DNA from: Ornithinibacillus sp047228935
GTDB taxonomy: Bacteria; Bacillota; Bacilli; Bacillales; Amphibacillaceae
NCBI RefSeq assembly: GCF_047228935.1
Contig: NZ_JBFEGG010000003.1
Location: 1-64,000 of the forward strand
Reading direction: 5' to 3'
Length of the DNA: 64,000 nucleotides
Part shown: positions 1 to 7,953 of the stretch, piece by piece
Numbering within the stretch: the stretch's first letter is position 1
How the letters are laid out: each line of letters starts with the position of its first letter
Translations under genes and position numbers: made by a program
The notes under the pieces: generated by a model
Told to the model about the DNA's origin: nothing
The model's input: the letters and a program-made list of their open reading frames with translations, nothing else
Databases searched by the model: none

Positions 1-75
1 AGCCATTAGCTCAGTCGGTAGAGCATCTGACTTTTAATCAGAGGGTCGAAGGTTCGAATCCTTCATGGCTCACCA
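1..75 (+). tRNA. tRNA-Lys (TTT), first base outside window
   Basis: The cloverleaf reads D-arm AGCTCAGTCGGTAGAGC, anticodon loop CTTTTAA and T-arm GGTTCGAATCC, with CCA encoded at 73-75. The acceptor stem pairs AGCCAT with ATGGCT, and the 3' C at 71 needs one more 5' G, so the gene is cut by one base at the window edge. It is the first visible member of a tRNA array that probably follows an rRNA operon. Confidence 0.96.
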
Positions 76-93
76 TTAATTTCACTCCAATTA

Positions 94-168
94 GCGGAAG
101 TAGTTCAGTGGTAGAACACCACCTTGCCAAGGTGGGGGTCGCGGGTTCGAATCCCGTCTTCCGCTCCA
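94..168 (+). tRNA. tRNA-Gly (GCC)
   Basis: Anticodon stem CCACC/GGTGG encloses loop TTGCCAA. The acceptor stem GCGGAAG pairs with CTTCCGC. The T-arm is GGGTTCGAATCCC and CCA is encoded. Confidence 0.97.
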
Positions 169-182
169 TATATAGTTAAAGT

Positions 183-271
183 GCCGGGGTGGCGGAACTG
201 GCAGACGCACAGGACTTAAAATCCTGCGGTAGGTGACTACCGTACCGGTTCGATTCCGGTCCTCGGCACCA
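183..271 (+). tRNA. tRNA-Leu (TAA)
   Basis: A class II tRNA with a long variable arm (GGTAGGTGACTACC region). Anticodon stem CAGGA/TCCTG encloses loop CTTAAAA, giving anticodon TAA. Acceptor stem GCCGGGG/CCTCGGC, with CCA encoded. Confidence 0.96.
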
Positions 272-274
272 TTA

Positions 275-351
275 GCGCCCGTAGCTCAATTGGATAGAGC
301 GTTTGACTACGGATCAAAAGGTTAGGGGTTCGACTCCTCTCGGGCGCGCCA
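275..351 (+). tRNA. tRNA-Arg (ACG)
   Basis: Acceptor stem GCGCCCG/CGGGCGC. Anticodon stem TTTGA/TCAAA encloses loop CTACGGA, giving anticodon ACG, whose A34 is normally deaminated to inosine. CCA is encoded. Confidence 0.96.
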
Positions 352-356
352 TGAAA

Positions 357-433
357 CGGGAAGTAGCTCAGCTTGGTAGAGCACATGGTTTGGGACCATG
401 GGGTCGCAGGTTCGAATCCTGTCTTCCCGACCA
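357..433 (+). tRNA. tRNA-Pro (TGG)
   Basis: Acceptor stem CGGGAAG/CTTCCCG. Anticodon stem CATGG/CCATG encloses loop TTTGGGA. CCA is encoded. Confidence 0.96.
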
Positions 434-443
434 CTAATAAGAA

Positions 444-516
444 GGGGCCTTAGCTCAGCTGGGAGAGCGCCTGCCTTGCACGCAGGAGGTCAGCGGTTCG
501 ATCCCGCTAGGCTCCA
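444..516 (+). tRNA. tRNA-Ala (TGC)
   Basis: Acceptor stem GGGGCCT/AGGCTCC (one G-T pair). Anticodon stem CCTGC/GCAGG encloses loop CTTGCAC. CCA is not encoded after A516, so it must be added post-transcriptionally. Confidence 0.96.
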
Positions 517-607
517 TATTATCAAACTGCTCTTTACTTAGAGTAATTTAATAGATTGCTATTTAACGCTTCTGAAAAAAATGAAATAATTCATTCATTA
601 TTAAAAT

Positions 608-700
608 GGAGGTATACCCAAGTCTGGCTGAAGGGATCGGTCTTGAAAACCGACAGGCGGGTCAAACCGCGCGGGGGTTCGAATCCCTCTACCTCCTCCA
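608..700 (+). tRNA. tRNA-Ser (TGA)
   Basis: A class II tRNA with a long variable arm. Anticodon stem TCGGT/ACCGA encloses loop CTTGAAA. Acceptor stem GGAGGTA/TACCTCC, with CCA at 698-700. Position 73 (697) is T, whereas serine tRNAs of bacteria usually carry G there; this is worth noting but does not prevent identification. Confidence 0.95.
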
Positions 701-716
701 TCTAAACCATATGAAT

Positions 717-744
717 GGCTCGGTAGCTCAGTCGGTAGAGCAAC
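717..744 (+). pseudogene. 5' fragment of tRNA-Phe (duplicate)
   Basis: These 28 bases are identical to the first 28 bases of the intact tRNA-Phe gene at 874, covering the 5' acceptor strand, the D-arm and the base before the anticodon stem. Identity stops at 745. The following 129 bases (745-873) cannot complete a cloverleaf and match nothing else in the window. This is either a partial tandem duplication or the scar of an insertion bounded by direct repeats. It is not a functional tRNA. Confidence 0.85.
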
Positions 745-873
745 AAGCAATACTTCCACCGAATTAAACTACGAGTTACCCCGAAGAATAAACATCTTTG
801 ATATTGCTAGTAGATGCAGGGGTCAAAACATGGTAAGAAAGTTTGTTTATAAAGATTAACTTCATAATAATAA

Positions 874-949
<76 letters not shown>

Positions 950-954
950 TTTAT

Positions 955-1028
955 GCGGGTGTAGTTTAATGGTAAAACTCCAGCCTTCCAAGCTGATGTC
1001 GTGGGTTCGATTCCCATCACCCGCTCCA
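955..1028 (+). tRNA. tRNA-Gly (TCC)
   Basis: Acceptor stem GCGGGTG/CACCCGC. The anticodon loop is CTTCCAA, giving TCC. CCA is encoded. It is the second glycine isoacceptor of the array. Confidence 0.96.
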
Positions 1029-1038
1029 TATATAATAT

Positions 1039-1112
<74 letters not shown>

Positions 1113-1180
1113 TTAATCAAATAGAATCTTGATTCCAGTCATACTAGTTCCATACAATTGTATGTTGATATATTTTTTTT

Positions 1181-1254
1181 GCGCCCTTAGCTCAGCAGGA
1201 TAGAGCAACAGCCTTCTAAGCTGTGGGTCAGAGGTTCGAATCCTCTAGGGCGCG
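1181..1254 (+). tRNA. tRNA-Arg (TCT)
   Basis: Acceptor stem GCGCCCT/AGGGCGC. Anticodon stem ACAGC/GCTGT encloses loop CTTCTAA. CCA is not encoded. It is the last tRNA of the array and is separated from tRNA-Ile by a 68-base spacer. Confidence 0.96.
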
Positions 1255-1350
1255 TTACTATTGTTAAAATAAATAGGGCACTTTTGATTGCTGGGAGAGC
1301 AAAAGCATTTCCCTTGATCTAGAAGTAGTTAATCCCAGAAGTTTCTTCTG

Positions 1351-1398
1351 AAAAGATTATAATTAGGAATTCCTTTCCTAATTATAATCTTTTTTTTA
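1351..1398 (+). terminator. Intrinsic terminator of the tRNA array
   Basis: A 17-bp stem (AAAGATTATAATTAGGA with its complement) around a short ATTCCTT loop is followed by a run of eight T. It lies 100 bases after the last tRNA and is the only strong terminator there. Confidence 0.9.
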
Positions 1399-1649
1399 TG
1401 TAGGATTTCTTGTTGCTTTCAATACTAAGATTTCTTTATAACGTGACATCGAGTGAGATGTAAATAGGATATAAAACCAAGGTAATAGCTAAAATCAGTT
1501 TTGGAATTACGTAGTTTACTAGATAAATTAAGCTCTTATTTACTTTCATCGGAAATTAGTGATAATGGAACTTATGATATAATTAGAACGTTAAATATAT
1601 TCAGTGATTACATATCTATTAATAATATCAAAAATCTGTGAGGTGGGTA
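1399..1649. other. AT-rich intergenic spacer
   Basis: Together with 1255-1350 this is a gap of nearly 400 bases. Apart from the tRNA terminator, the only signal is a possible -10 box TATAAT at 1578-1583 with no convincing -35. No ORF or RNA gene was recognised. Confidence 0.5.
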
Positions 1650-2675
1650 ATGACTAATTCAGATGTGAAAGTTCACGTGAATTCAAATGAAATTATGTGG
1701 CATACAAATGAAGGGTTGTTAACTTTTGATAAAGGACCAATGCTAATGTTTTGGGAATCTGCTATTGAACTCTTTATGAACACAATTGAAGAGGTTTCAG
1801 GTTCTGAAGTATCGAAGACAGTATTTGAAGCTACTGGTTATCGAATGGGGCATCTTGTAAGTAGCTATTATGAAGGACGTAAGGATATAGAGGGAGTTCT
1901 TGAAGAATACAATGATGTTTATAGAAATGCTGGATGGGGTAGCTTCACGATAGTCGATTACTCCTTTGACGAAAAAAGAGCAATTGTCCGGCTAACAAAC
2001 AGCTGGGAGCACCGGATTTTTAAACATTCGGATCGGGACAAAGCTGGAGTTCTCTTACCAAGTCACTGGGCTGGCATTTTTGCAGGGTTATTTAAAGAAA
2101 ATATGTGGTATAACATTACCAAAAGCCAATTGAACGGTGATATGTATGATGAAATTGAGATTTTCGTTTCTTCAATTACTGTAACCAAAAATATTCATGA
2201 ATTAACTAGACAGACTGAAATGAAGCATATTCAAGATTTGGAGAAGAAGGTAAACGAAAGGACAGCGGAATTGACCTCTTTAGTCAGGGAACTATCCACA
2301 CCGATTATTCCCGTCTTACCAGGTATTCTGGTAACAGCCATGATTGGGAATTTTAATGAGGAACGGATGTCGGATTTAATGGAAAAGGCATTGGTTGAAG
2401 TGACCAAGCAACAGGCTAATTACCTGCTAATTGATTTAACTGGCCTGACCAATTTAGAGGCATATACCATTAGCTGTATTCAGAGTTTAGTTCAGGCAAT
2501 TCGATTACTAGGTGGAGAGTGTGTTTTAGTAGGGATATCCAATGAGTTGAGTTTAAAAATCACTTCGTCATCTATTGACATATCCAGCATTTCCTCCTTT
2601 TCAACACTTCAACGAGGAGTAACATATGCCCTTGAGCAAATGGGGTACGAGATAGTAAAGAAAGCAAGATTTTAA
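1650..2675 (+). CDS. RsbR-like sensor protein with C-terminal STAS domain
   Basis: The protein has about 341 residues. Residues 1-185 form a sensory module that resembles V4R/4VR-type ligand-binding domains (weak recognition). A short coiled linker (LEKKVNERTAEL) joins it to a STAS domain at about 215-335 (LLIDLTGL, AIRLLGGECVLVGI). This is the architecture of RsbR co-antagonists of the sigma-B stressosome. By alignment from memory, the two threonines phosphorylated in B. subtilis RsbRA (171 and 205) are Ala and Lys here, so signalling may not use RsbT phosphorylation. No rsbS/rsbT neighbour is present. The ATG at 1650 was chosen because AGGTGGG sits just upstream; the in-frame GTG at 1638 has no ribosome site. 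Confidence 0.75.
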   Translation: MTNSDVKVHVNSNEIMWHTNEGLLTFDKGPMLMFWESAIELFMNTIEEVSGSEVSKTVFEATGYRMGHLVSSYYEGRKDIEGVLEEYNDVYRNAGWGSFTIVDYSFDEKRAIVRLTNSWEHRIFKHSDRDKAGVLLPSHWAGIFAGLFKENMWYNITKSQLNGDMYDEIEIFVSSITVTKNIHELTRQTEMKHIQDLEKKVNERTAELTSLVRELSTPIIPVLPGILVTAMIGNFNEERMSDLMEKALVEVTKQQANYLLIDLTGLTNLEAYTISCIQSLVQAIRLLGGECVLVGISNELSLKITSSSIDISSISSFSTLQRGVTYALEQMGYEIVKKARF

Positions 2676-2784
2676 AGTTATTTGGTTATTTTATATTGGA
2701 TAAGGTGTATACGAGAATTAAAATGGATTCTTCTACAAGGACGAATCGATGTGTTGTTATTTCTCATAAATGTTCCTTAAAAAA

Positions 2785-2822
2785 TAGGGGTGGACAGTTA
2801 ACCTGTTCCACCCTTATTTGTA
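2785..2822. terminator. Bidirectional terminator
   Basis: The inverted repeat AGGGGTGGACAG / CTGTTCCACCCT with A-rich and T-rich flanks lies between two convergent genes. Its right arm overlaps the stop codon of the HAD gene on the minus strand. Confidence 0.8.
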
Positions 2823-3644
2823 ACTATCATTTAATTGTTTCAGCGCTATTTTTTCAATCGCATATGCTACGCCGCCTTCATTATTAGTACGAGTTTCAAA
2901 ATCTGCTACTGCTTTCACTTCGGGTATTGCGTTCCCCATCGCCACGCCGCATCCTGCATATTGAATCATGGATAGATCATTACCGTTATCACCAATACAC
3001 ATTACTTCCTCTTGTTTAATGTTGAGTAGTTCTGCTAGCTTTCTTACAGCGTTTCCTTTACTTACACTTGGGTGAACAAATTCTAGGAAGTATGGTGAGC
3101 TTCGTACAATGTTGTACTGCTCTTTAAGGCTCACCGGAAGTAATTGAATAGTTCGCTCTAACTTGTCCGGTTGATCAATATACATAACTTTTGGTATGGA
3201 AGTATCTTGTGGAACATCGCTCACTTTACGATATCCTAGTGGAATATTATTTAAATATGATTCTAGCACTGTGTACTTACTAATGTCGGCATTAGGTGTA
3301 TAAAGACCATTGACATCAAAGAAGTGCATTGGAGAGTTCAGCGCAATACTATGCTCGTAAAGATTTTCCAAATCATCGTGAGAAAGCGATAACTCAGCTA
3401 CAACCTCGTTTGAATGTGTTTTTTGTACTAATGCACCGTTATATGCAATGGCAAAGTCGCCTTCTTCGTCTAAGTTTAAATCCTCAATGTAGCCACGCAT
3501 GCCACCAATTGGACGTCCTGAGCAAAGTACTATTTTGATGCCTTGTTTTTTTGCTTCATTTATTACATTTTTTACATCTTCAGGTACTTCATGACGGTCA
3601 TTTAATAGAGTGCCGTCCATATCTATTGCTATTAATTTATACAT
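2814..3644 (-). CDS. Cof-type HAD-IIB family sugar phosphatase (YidA-like)
   Basis: A cytoplasmic hydrolase of 276 residues. HAD motif I is at the N-terminus (IDMDGTLL, nucleophile Asp then Asp). Motif II is SGRP, and motif IV is GDNGNDLSM near residue 225, followed by AGCGVAMGNA. Family members dephosphorylate sugar phosphates or related metabolites; the substrate cannot be read from sequence. The start is MYKLIAIDMDG at 3644, preceded by GGGGATC; a 20-residue upstream extension has no ribosome site and no family similarity. It is monocistronic and convergent with the RsbR-like gene. Confidence 0.88.
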   Translation of the reverse strand: MYKLIAIDMDGTLLNDRHEVPEDVKNVINEAKKQGIKIVLCSGRPIGGMRGYIEDLNLDEEGDFAIAYNGALVQKTHSNEVVAELSLSHDDLENLYEHSIALNSPMHFFDVNGLYTPNADISKYTVLESYLNNIPLGYRKVSDVPQDTSIPKVMYIDQPDKLERTIQLLPVSLKEQYNIVRSSPYFLEFVHPSVSKGNAVRKLAELLNIKQEEVMCIGDNGNDLSMIQYAGCGVAMGNAIPEVKAVADFETRTNNEGGVAYAIEKIALKQLNDSYK

Positions 3645-3864
3645 AATGATCCCCAATCTATAGTTGATAGTTTTATTATAGGACATTGGAGAGGGAATTG
3701 TCACTTCATGAGGAAGACAACAGGACGGGTTCCTTATGATTCGGGAGGATTATACTAGTACATATGATATCAAGTTAATGCCGAAAATTATGTAACATTT
3801 TTTTAAATTAATCACCATATGATGGAACTAACAAATTTTCTACTAATCAGCATTAGGAGGATAC

Positions 3865-4818
3865 ATGAAAATAATGAAGATTAACTTCCACTACCTCATA
3901 ACCACCCTAATCTTACTCTTCATCAGTTCCATCATCATCTGGTCGCTATACCAAAATATTATCCTAACCCCTGAACATGTCGTTTTAATACTAGTTATCG
4001 CACTCATTGGACTCAGTTTTTCCTTTGACAAATTGAGCATTGGGAAAATCTTCTCTGTGGAAAAGAAAATGAAAAAGGTGGAGGAAAAGCAGGAGGAATT
4101 AACGGAAGAAAATCACCGATTAACTATTGAAAACAGTCGATTCAAACAAGAAATGCTTACATTTATGGTGAATTCTATGAATCAAATTTCCAATCAGTTG
4201 AGCAACCAGACCGTAACGATTAACACTGGTGCAAATGTTGTACCTGCTTCAGAGGGGGAGGTTAACGATGGACCCATGGACCACCCTAAAAATGAATCGC
4301 CTAATCATCCACTTGAAGATAATGAGGCAATTCCTACAATGAAGCAAGAAAGCAGTAAGACCGTAACAGGAAACACGGTTTCTACCACAGAAGAGAATAC
4401 TGTTCGAAAAGCATTGAAACAGACTGTTAAGAAACTAGGACTCTCTTTACATGAAATCAATTATAACGTAAGGATTGATTTTCCAGATAAGTATTCCATG
4501 GAAAAGCGGAAAACGTATGATGCATTTCTTAATATTGGTGAAGCACATTATTTCTTTAAAGTGATGTATTCTCCATTTAACATGGCAAACGTGGATCGGG
4601 TTCAAAATATGTTGAACGATCTTAATCTTTATATGAAGCGGAATGATGTTCGGGCGAAACTTGTGCTTATATTAATTGATCAGGATAATGATGAAAATCA
4701 AAAAATGGAGGGTTATTTGGAAAAATTTGAGCGGAGGTATATGAGCTATTTTCAGCCTGCGATAGAGAGAGGCTGTTTGATTATTGATGGGTTTGAGGTG
4801 GATGGAGATAACTTTTAA
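3865..4818 (+). CDS. Unknown membrane protein with coiled coil
   Basis: 317 residues with a strong AGGAGG site. Two hydrophobic segments (about residues 9-29 and 35-52) are followed by a charged coiled coil (about 65-110, KKMKKVEEKQEELTEEN) and a low-complexity Ser/Thr/Asn linker (about 120-175). The C-terminal globular domain (about 180-317) has no family I recognise; its alternating strands (YDAFLNIGEAHYFFKV, AKLVLILID, GCLIIDGF) and charged positions are loosely reminiscent of nuclease-like or DUF folds. It is a single gene between terminators. Function unknown. Confidence 0.8.
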   Translation: MKIMKINFHYLITTLILLFISSIIIWSLYQNIILTPEHVVLILVIALIGLSFSFDKLSIGKIFSVEKKMKKVEEKQEELTEENHRLTIENSRFKQEMLTFMVNSMNQISNQLSNQTVTINTGANVVPASEGEVNDGPMDHPKNESPNHPLEDNEAIPTMKQESSKTVTGNTVSTTEENTVRKALKQTVKKLGLSLHEINYNVRIDFPDKYSMEKRKTYDAFLNIGEAHYFFKVMYSPFNMANVDRVQNMLNDLNLYMKRNDVRAKLVLILIDQDNDENQKMEGYLEKFERRYMSYFQPAIERGCLIIDGFEVDGDNF

Positions 4819-4850
4819 TGGATTAGATTGTTTATATATTTTAAGTCATT

Positions 4851-4901
4851 AAAAACCGAACAATCAAGGTCAGAGATACCTTTGTAATTGTTCGGTTTTA
4901 T
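4851..4901. terminator. Bidirectional terminator
   Basis: The stem AAAACCGAACAAT / ATTGTTCGGTTTT with A- and T-runs on both sides separates the convergent membrane protein gene and the PrpR-type regulator gene. Confidence 0.88.
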
Positions 4902-4912
4902 TATTCAACAAC

Positions 4913-6688
4913 TTAATTAATCTTCCGCCAAAGTGTACTTCTACTAATACCTAATCTGTTTGCTGCTTTAGTTTGGTTGTAGTTTTCTTCTAAGAGTACC
5001 TGTTCAATAATTTCTTTATTTATTTGCTCTAGTGTTTTATTCGGTTGGATAAGAGAATTAGGTGATTCTGTACTTGTGATATTCTTATTGTTTAAAACTA
5101 TATTGACGGTAGATTCATCAACATAAAAATCATTGGTTAATATAAATAATTCCTCGACAACTCTTTTTAGTTGATCTAAGTTAAATGTCCAGTGAAATTT
5201 TTGTAATTGATTCAACGCCTCTGGCTTTAATCCTAGTATCTGATTACCATACTTAGGGGCCATTTCACTTAAGAACAAACTTACAATGCTTGGAATATCT
5301 TCTGTTCTTTCATTTAAAGAAGGCAGTGATAGTGGGAATGCCCCTAAATCATTTCTTAAGTATAGAACAAACGGCCCTTGTTCAATTGTCTTCGAATAAG
5401 TACTATCGAATGAGAAAATTAAACGGTTCCGTTTGTGTACATAGGAATTGCAAAAATACGATTCTAGTAAAATTTGATACTCTTCATTAAGTAAATGAAG
5501 GTTACGGATGTAAATGGTCAGATCATCCTGTAAAAAAGGTGAGTTGTCAGATTCGAAAAGTAACTCCCATTTTTTATTATTCATATACATTACGTCGATA
5601 ATTACCATAGGTTTATTATGGTAATTGCTTCTTTGATAGATTGCATGTGCTAAAGTATCTTTTCCAGTTCCTTTTTCCCCGTACAACAATATCGGTGTAT
5701 CTGTTATGGCAAGTGATTTTGCATTATGAATTACATTGGTAAATACTATATTTGATGATGTAAACGTATCTAAGTCTACTTGTGGACTATCAGTACTATT
5801 TTTATAAATAATAGATTTATCCATAGGCTTAAACGGTGATTTATGCCTTTTAATGTAAAATGTAGGGGAGTTTTTCCCTTCTATCAAAACATTTTTCCCT
5901 GTAATGTGGTAAGAATCATGTTGAATGGTCTTAACTATCACAAGTTCATCTTCTGTTATCTTGTCACAGGCCGAAGTACATTCTTTAACTAATAAAGGGG
6001 TAACCTCGTCATTTTCCTTTATACTTGAATAAATTACCTGTCGCTCCTTGTTAAATGCTAAAACGCTTTCATTTGATTGTTGAATAATTCCCTCGGTTAA
6101 TAATGTTTTTTCTTTCAATTTGGATAAATGATTATTAATTGAGATGATATCAGAGAATGCATTTAGCACGGTTTCTCTACCAGATGTAACAAGGATCGAG
6201 TGAAGCCCTAATTTTTTGGCATGACTAACGGTTATTACATCTCCTACTATCAAACTAACACCATTAGATTTTAAATGGTTGATGGCATTTTCTATATCTG
6301 CAATAAAATGTAACGTTTGAATTTCAAGATCAATATTGTTGAGCTGTCCAATTATTTCAGCGGTTTCGGTTATACTTTTAAAACCTACTATTCCAAACCT
6401 TCCAGAATAGTTTTGTGCAAGTTTAATTGCTCGCATCATATCGATAATGGATAGCTTCATATCGATGACTGGTAAATCTGTTATTTTTTGAATCTGTTCT
6501 GCAGTACCGGCTCTAGAAAGAATAAAATCATAACCCAAATTTGATTTCGATTGTACAAGCTTTACTCCGTTCAGCATGTCCCCAACATATGTATGAACCT
6601 CTATCTCTTCTATTTCATCCGCCACTTTATCAATAAGCTCTTTAAGACCGTAATAGGGTGCTATTGCGAGTATTTTGATTTTCTTCAA
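4913..6688 (-). CDS. PrpR-type transcriptional regulator with degenerate AAA+ domain
   Basis: 591 residues. Residues 1-175 are a PrpR_N ligand-sensing domain (IVGFKSITETAEIIGQL, SLIVGDVITVSHAKKLG). A middle PAS-like segment (about 200-300) precedes an AAA+ region (about 310-520) with Walker A GEKGTGKD at about 336 and a LPSLNERTEDIP segment. A Fis-type HTH closes the protein (NYNQTKAANRLGISRSTLW). The GAFTGA loop that contacts sigma-54 is absent, and the Walker B acidic pair is replaced (TIYIRNL). It is therefore likely a sigma-54-independent activator or repressor. The start is TTG with a GAGGTGG site. It is divergent from the tetronate-like operon, which it probably controls. Confidence 0.85.
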   Translation of the reverse strand: MKKIKILAIAPYYGLKELIDKVADEIEEIEVHTYVGDMLNGVKLVQSKSNLGYDFILSRAGTAEQIQKITDLPVIDMKLSIIDMMRAIKLAQNYSGRFGIVGFKSITETAEIIGQLNNIDLEIQTLHFIADIENAINHLKSNGVSLIVGDVITVSHAKKLGLHSILVTSGRETVLNAFSDIISINNHLSKLKEKTLLTEGIIQQSNESVLAFNKERQVIYSSIKENDEVTPLLVKECTSACDKITEDELVIVKTIQHDSYHITGKNVLIEGKNSPTFYIKRHKSPFKPMDKSIIYKNSTDSPQVDLDTFTSSNIVFTNVIHNAKSLAITDTPILLYGEKGTGKDTLAHAIYQRSNYHNKPMVIIDVMYMNNKKWELLFESDNSPFLQDDLTIYIRNLHLLNEEYQILLESYFCNSYVHKRNRLIFSFDSTYSKTIEQGPFVLYLRNDLGAFPLSLPSLNERTEDIPSIVSLFLSEMAPKYGNQILGLKPEALNQLQKFHWTFNLDQLKRVVEELFILTNDFYVDESTVNIVLNNKNITSTESPNSLIQPNKTLEQINKEIIEQVLLEENYNQTKAANRLGISRSTLWRKIN

Positions 6689-6749
6689 TTGTGACCACCT
6701 CTAGTTCTATAATCATACTCACATTCTACCACATTTTAATTTTCAAACA

Positions 6750-6763
6750 AGTAAACGTTTTAA
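6750..6763 (+). promoter_or_regulatory. Possible second cre site
   Basis: AGTAAACGTTTTAA matches the CcpA consensus TGNAANCGNWNNCW except at the first base and at the conserved C near the end. It lies between the divergent regulator and dehydrogenase genes. Confidence 0.4.
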
Positions 6764-6843
6764 AATGAAACTAAATTCTAATATTGAAGAATAATAATTT
6801 TTAAATTGTTTCATAATAAAACAAAAAATATCTTTGAAATATG

Positions 6844-6857
6844 TGAAAGCGCTTCAG
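6844..6857 (+). promoter_or_regulatory. Putative cre (CcpA) site of the sugar-acid operon
   Basis: TGAAAGCGCTTCAG contains the AAGCGCTT core and matches 12 of 14 cre positions. It lies 55-68 bases before the dehydrogenase start and just upstream of a possible -10 box TAATAT at 6867-6872. This suggests carbon catabolite repression. Confidence 0.6.
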
Positions 6858-6911
6858 ATTGTGTTAATATGAAAAGTAAGTTTTTTAATACTAACTCTGG
6901 GGGGAGCATAA

Positions 6912-7937
6912 TTGAAAGCTGCAGTAGTAGTAGAACCTACTAAAATTGAAATTCAAGACATAGAGGTTCCAAAAATTACTTCCAATGAAGTACTTATTAA
7001 AGTAAAAACAGTAGGTGTCTGCGGTTCAGACTTACATCTATTTAAAGGGACACACGCTTTCCGTAACCCGCCGGCAATATTAGGACATGAAATTGCTGGT
7101 GAAGTAGTGGAAGTTGGTTCGGACGTAACAAAGTTTAGCGTCGGTGATCGTGTGACAGTAGAGCCACATATTGGTTGTGGTGAATGCGAATATTGTGAAA
7201 AAAATCTAGTAAATCTATGTACTGGCAAAAAGGCACCCGGTGTTCCAGGGTGGATTGGAACATTTGCGGAGTACTTTAATGCACCAGAAGATATAGTTTA
7301 TAAAATAGCAGATGATATAAGCTATGAGATTGGTACATTAGTTGAGCCACTTGCAGTAGGTATTCACGCTATTGAAAGAATAACTGTTCCAGAGAAAGAT
7401 ACTATTGCTATATTAGGTTCTGGAACTATTGGACTACTAACGTTAGTAGCGGCTAGAGAAGCAGGATATAAAAACATCATTTGTACCGATACACAGCCTT
7501 TTAACTTGGAAATGGCTAAAAAACAGGGAGCAGTACTTGCGTTAAATCCTTTAGAAGATGATGTAGTGGCTAGAATAAAAGAATTTACGAATGGTCGAGG
7601 GGTAGATGTGGCAATTGTTGCTGCGGATGCACCAGGCATTATTGACCAAGCATCTTCTATCGTAAGAAAACGTGGAGAAGTAGGTATTGTAGCAATGATT
7701 ACTAAGCAAATACCAGTTGATACGTATAGCTTTGTATTCAATGAAATCTCCTTATTTGGAGCAATGACTTATGAAACCAAGGATTTTGAAAAAGCAAGCG
7801 AGTTAGTTAATGATGGATTAGATTTAAGCGATTTCATTACACAACGACTACCTCTAGAGAAATCACAGCAAGCTTTAGATATCCTTAATGAAAAGAAAGA
7901 AAATGTAGTTAAAGTTATAGTTGAAGTAGATAAATAG
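6912..7937 (+). CDS. Zinc-dependent medium-chain dehydrogenase (sorbitol/threonine dehydrogenase-like)
   Basis: 341 residues of the MDR superfamily. Catalytic zinc residues are Cys37 (GVCGSD), His59-Glu60 (GHE) and a later Glu (LVEPLAVG). Structural zinc cysteines are 89, 92, 95 and 103. The Rossmann motif GSGTIG is near 170. It oxidises a secondary hydroxyl of a polyol or sugar acid with NAD(P). As the first gene of a seven-gene unit ending in otnK and otnC, it probably oxidises the imported C4 acid. The start is TTG with a GGGGGGAG site; no ATG gives the family N-terminus MKAAVV. Confidence 0.92.
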   Translation: MKAAVVVEPTKIEIQDIEVPKITSNEVLIKVKTVGVCGSDLHLFKGTHAFRNPPAILGHEIAGEVVEVGSDVTKFSVGDRVTVEPHIGCGECEYCEKNLVNLCTGKKAPGVPGWIGTFAEYFNAPEDIVYKIADDISYEIGTLVEPLAVGIHAIERITVPEKDTIAILGSGTIGLLTLVAAREAGYKNIICTDTQPFNLEMAKKQGAVLALNPLEDDVVARIKEFTNGRGVDVAIVAADAPGIIDQASSIVRKRGEVGIVAMITKQIPVDTYSFVFNEISLFGAMTYETKDFEKASELVNDGLDLSDFITQRLPLEKSQQALDILNEKKENVVKVIVEVDK

Positions 7938-7953
7938 AAAGGGAGAATGAAAA

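Noticed and set aside
237..434. Minus-strand ORF of 65 codons (KTGFEPATPWS..., GTGIEPVR)
   Set aside because: It is the antisense translation of tRNA genes for Leu, Arg and Pro; such peptides are a well-known annotation artefact.
1255..1350. T-box or small RNA after the tRNA array
   Set aside because: No specifier loop or T-box consensus (TGGNACCGCG) is present; only the tRNA read-through region and terminator.
2696..2887. Plus-strand ORF of 63 codons after the RsbR-like gene
   Set aside because: It runs through the bidirectional terminator and antisense to the HAD gene; no ribosome site.
6689..6911. Search for a sigma-54 promoter upstream of the dehydrogenase
   Set aside because: No TGGCAC-N5-TTGCA type element was found; this agrees with the missing GAFTGA loop in the divergent regulator.
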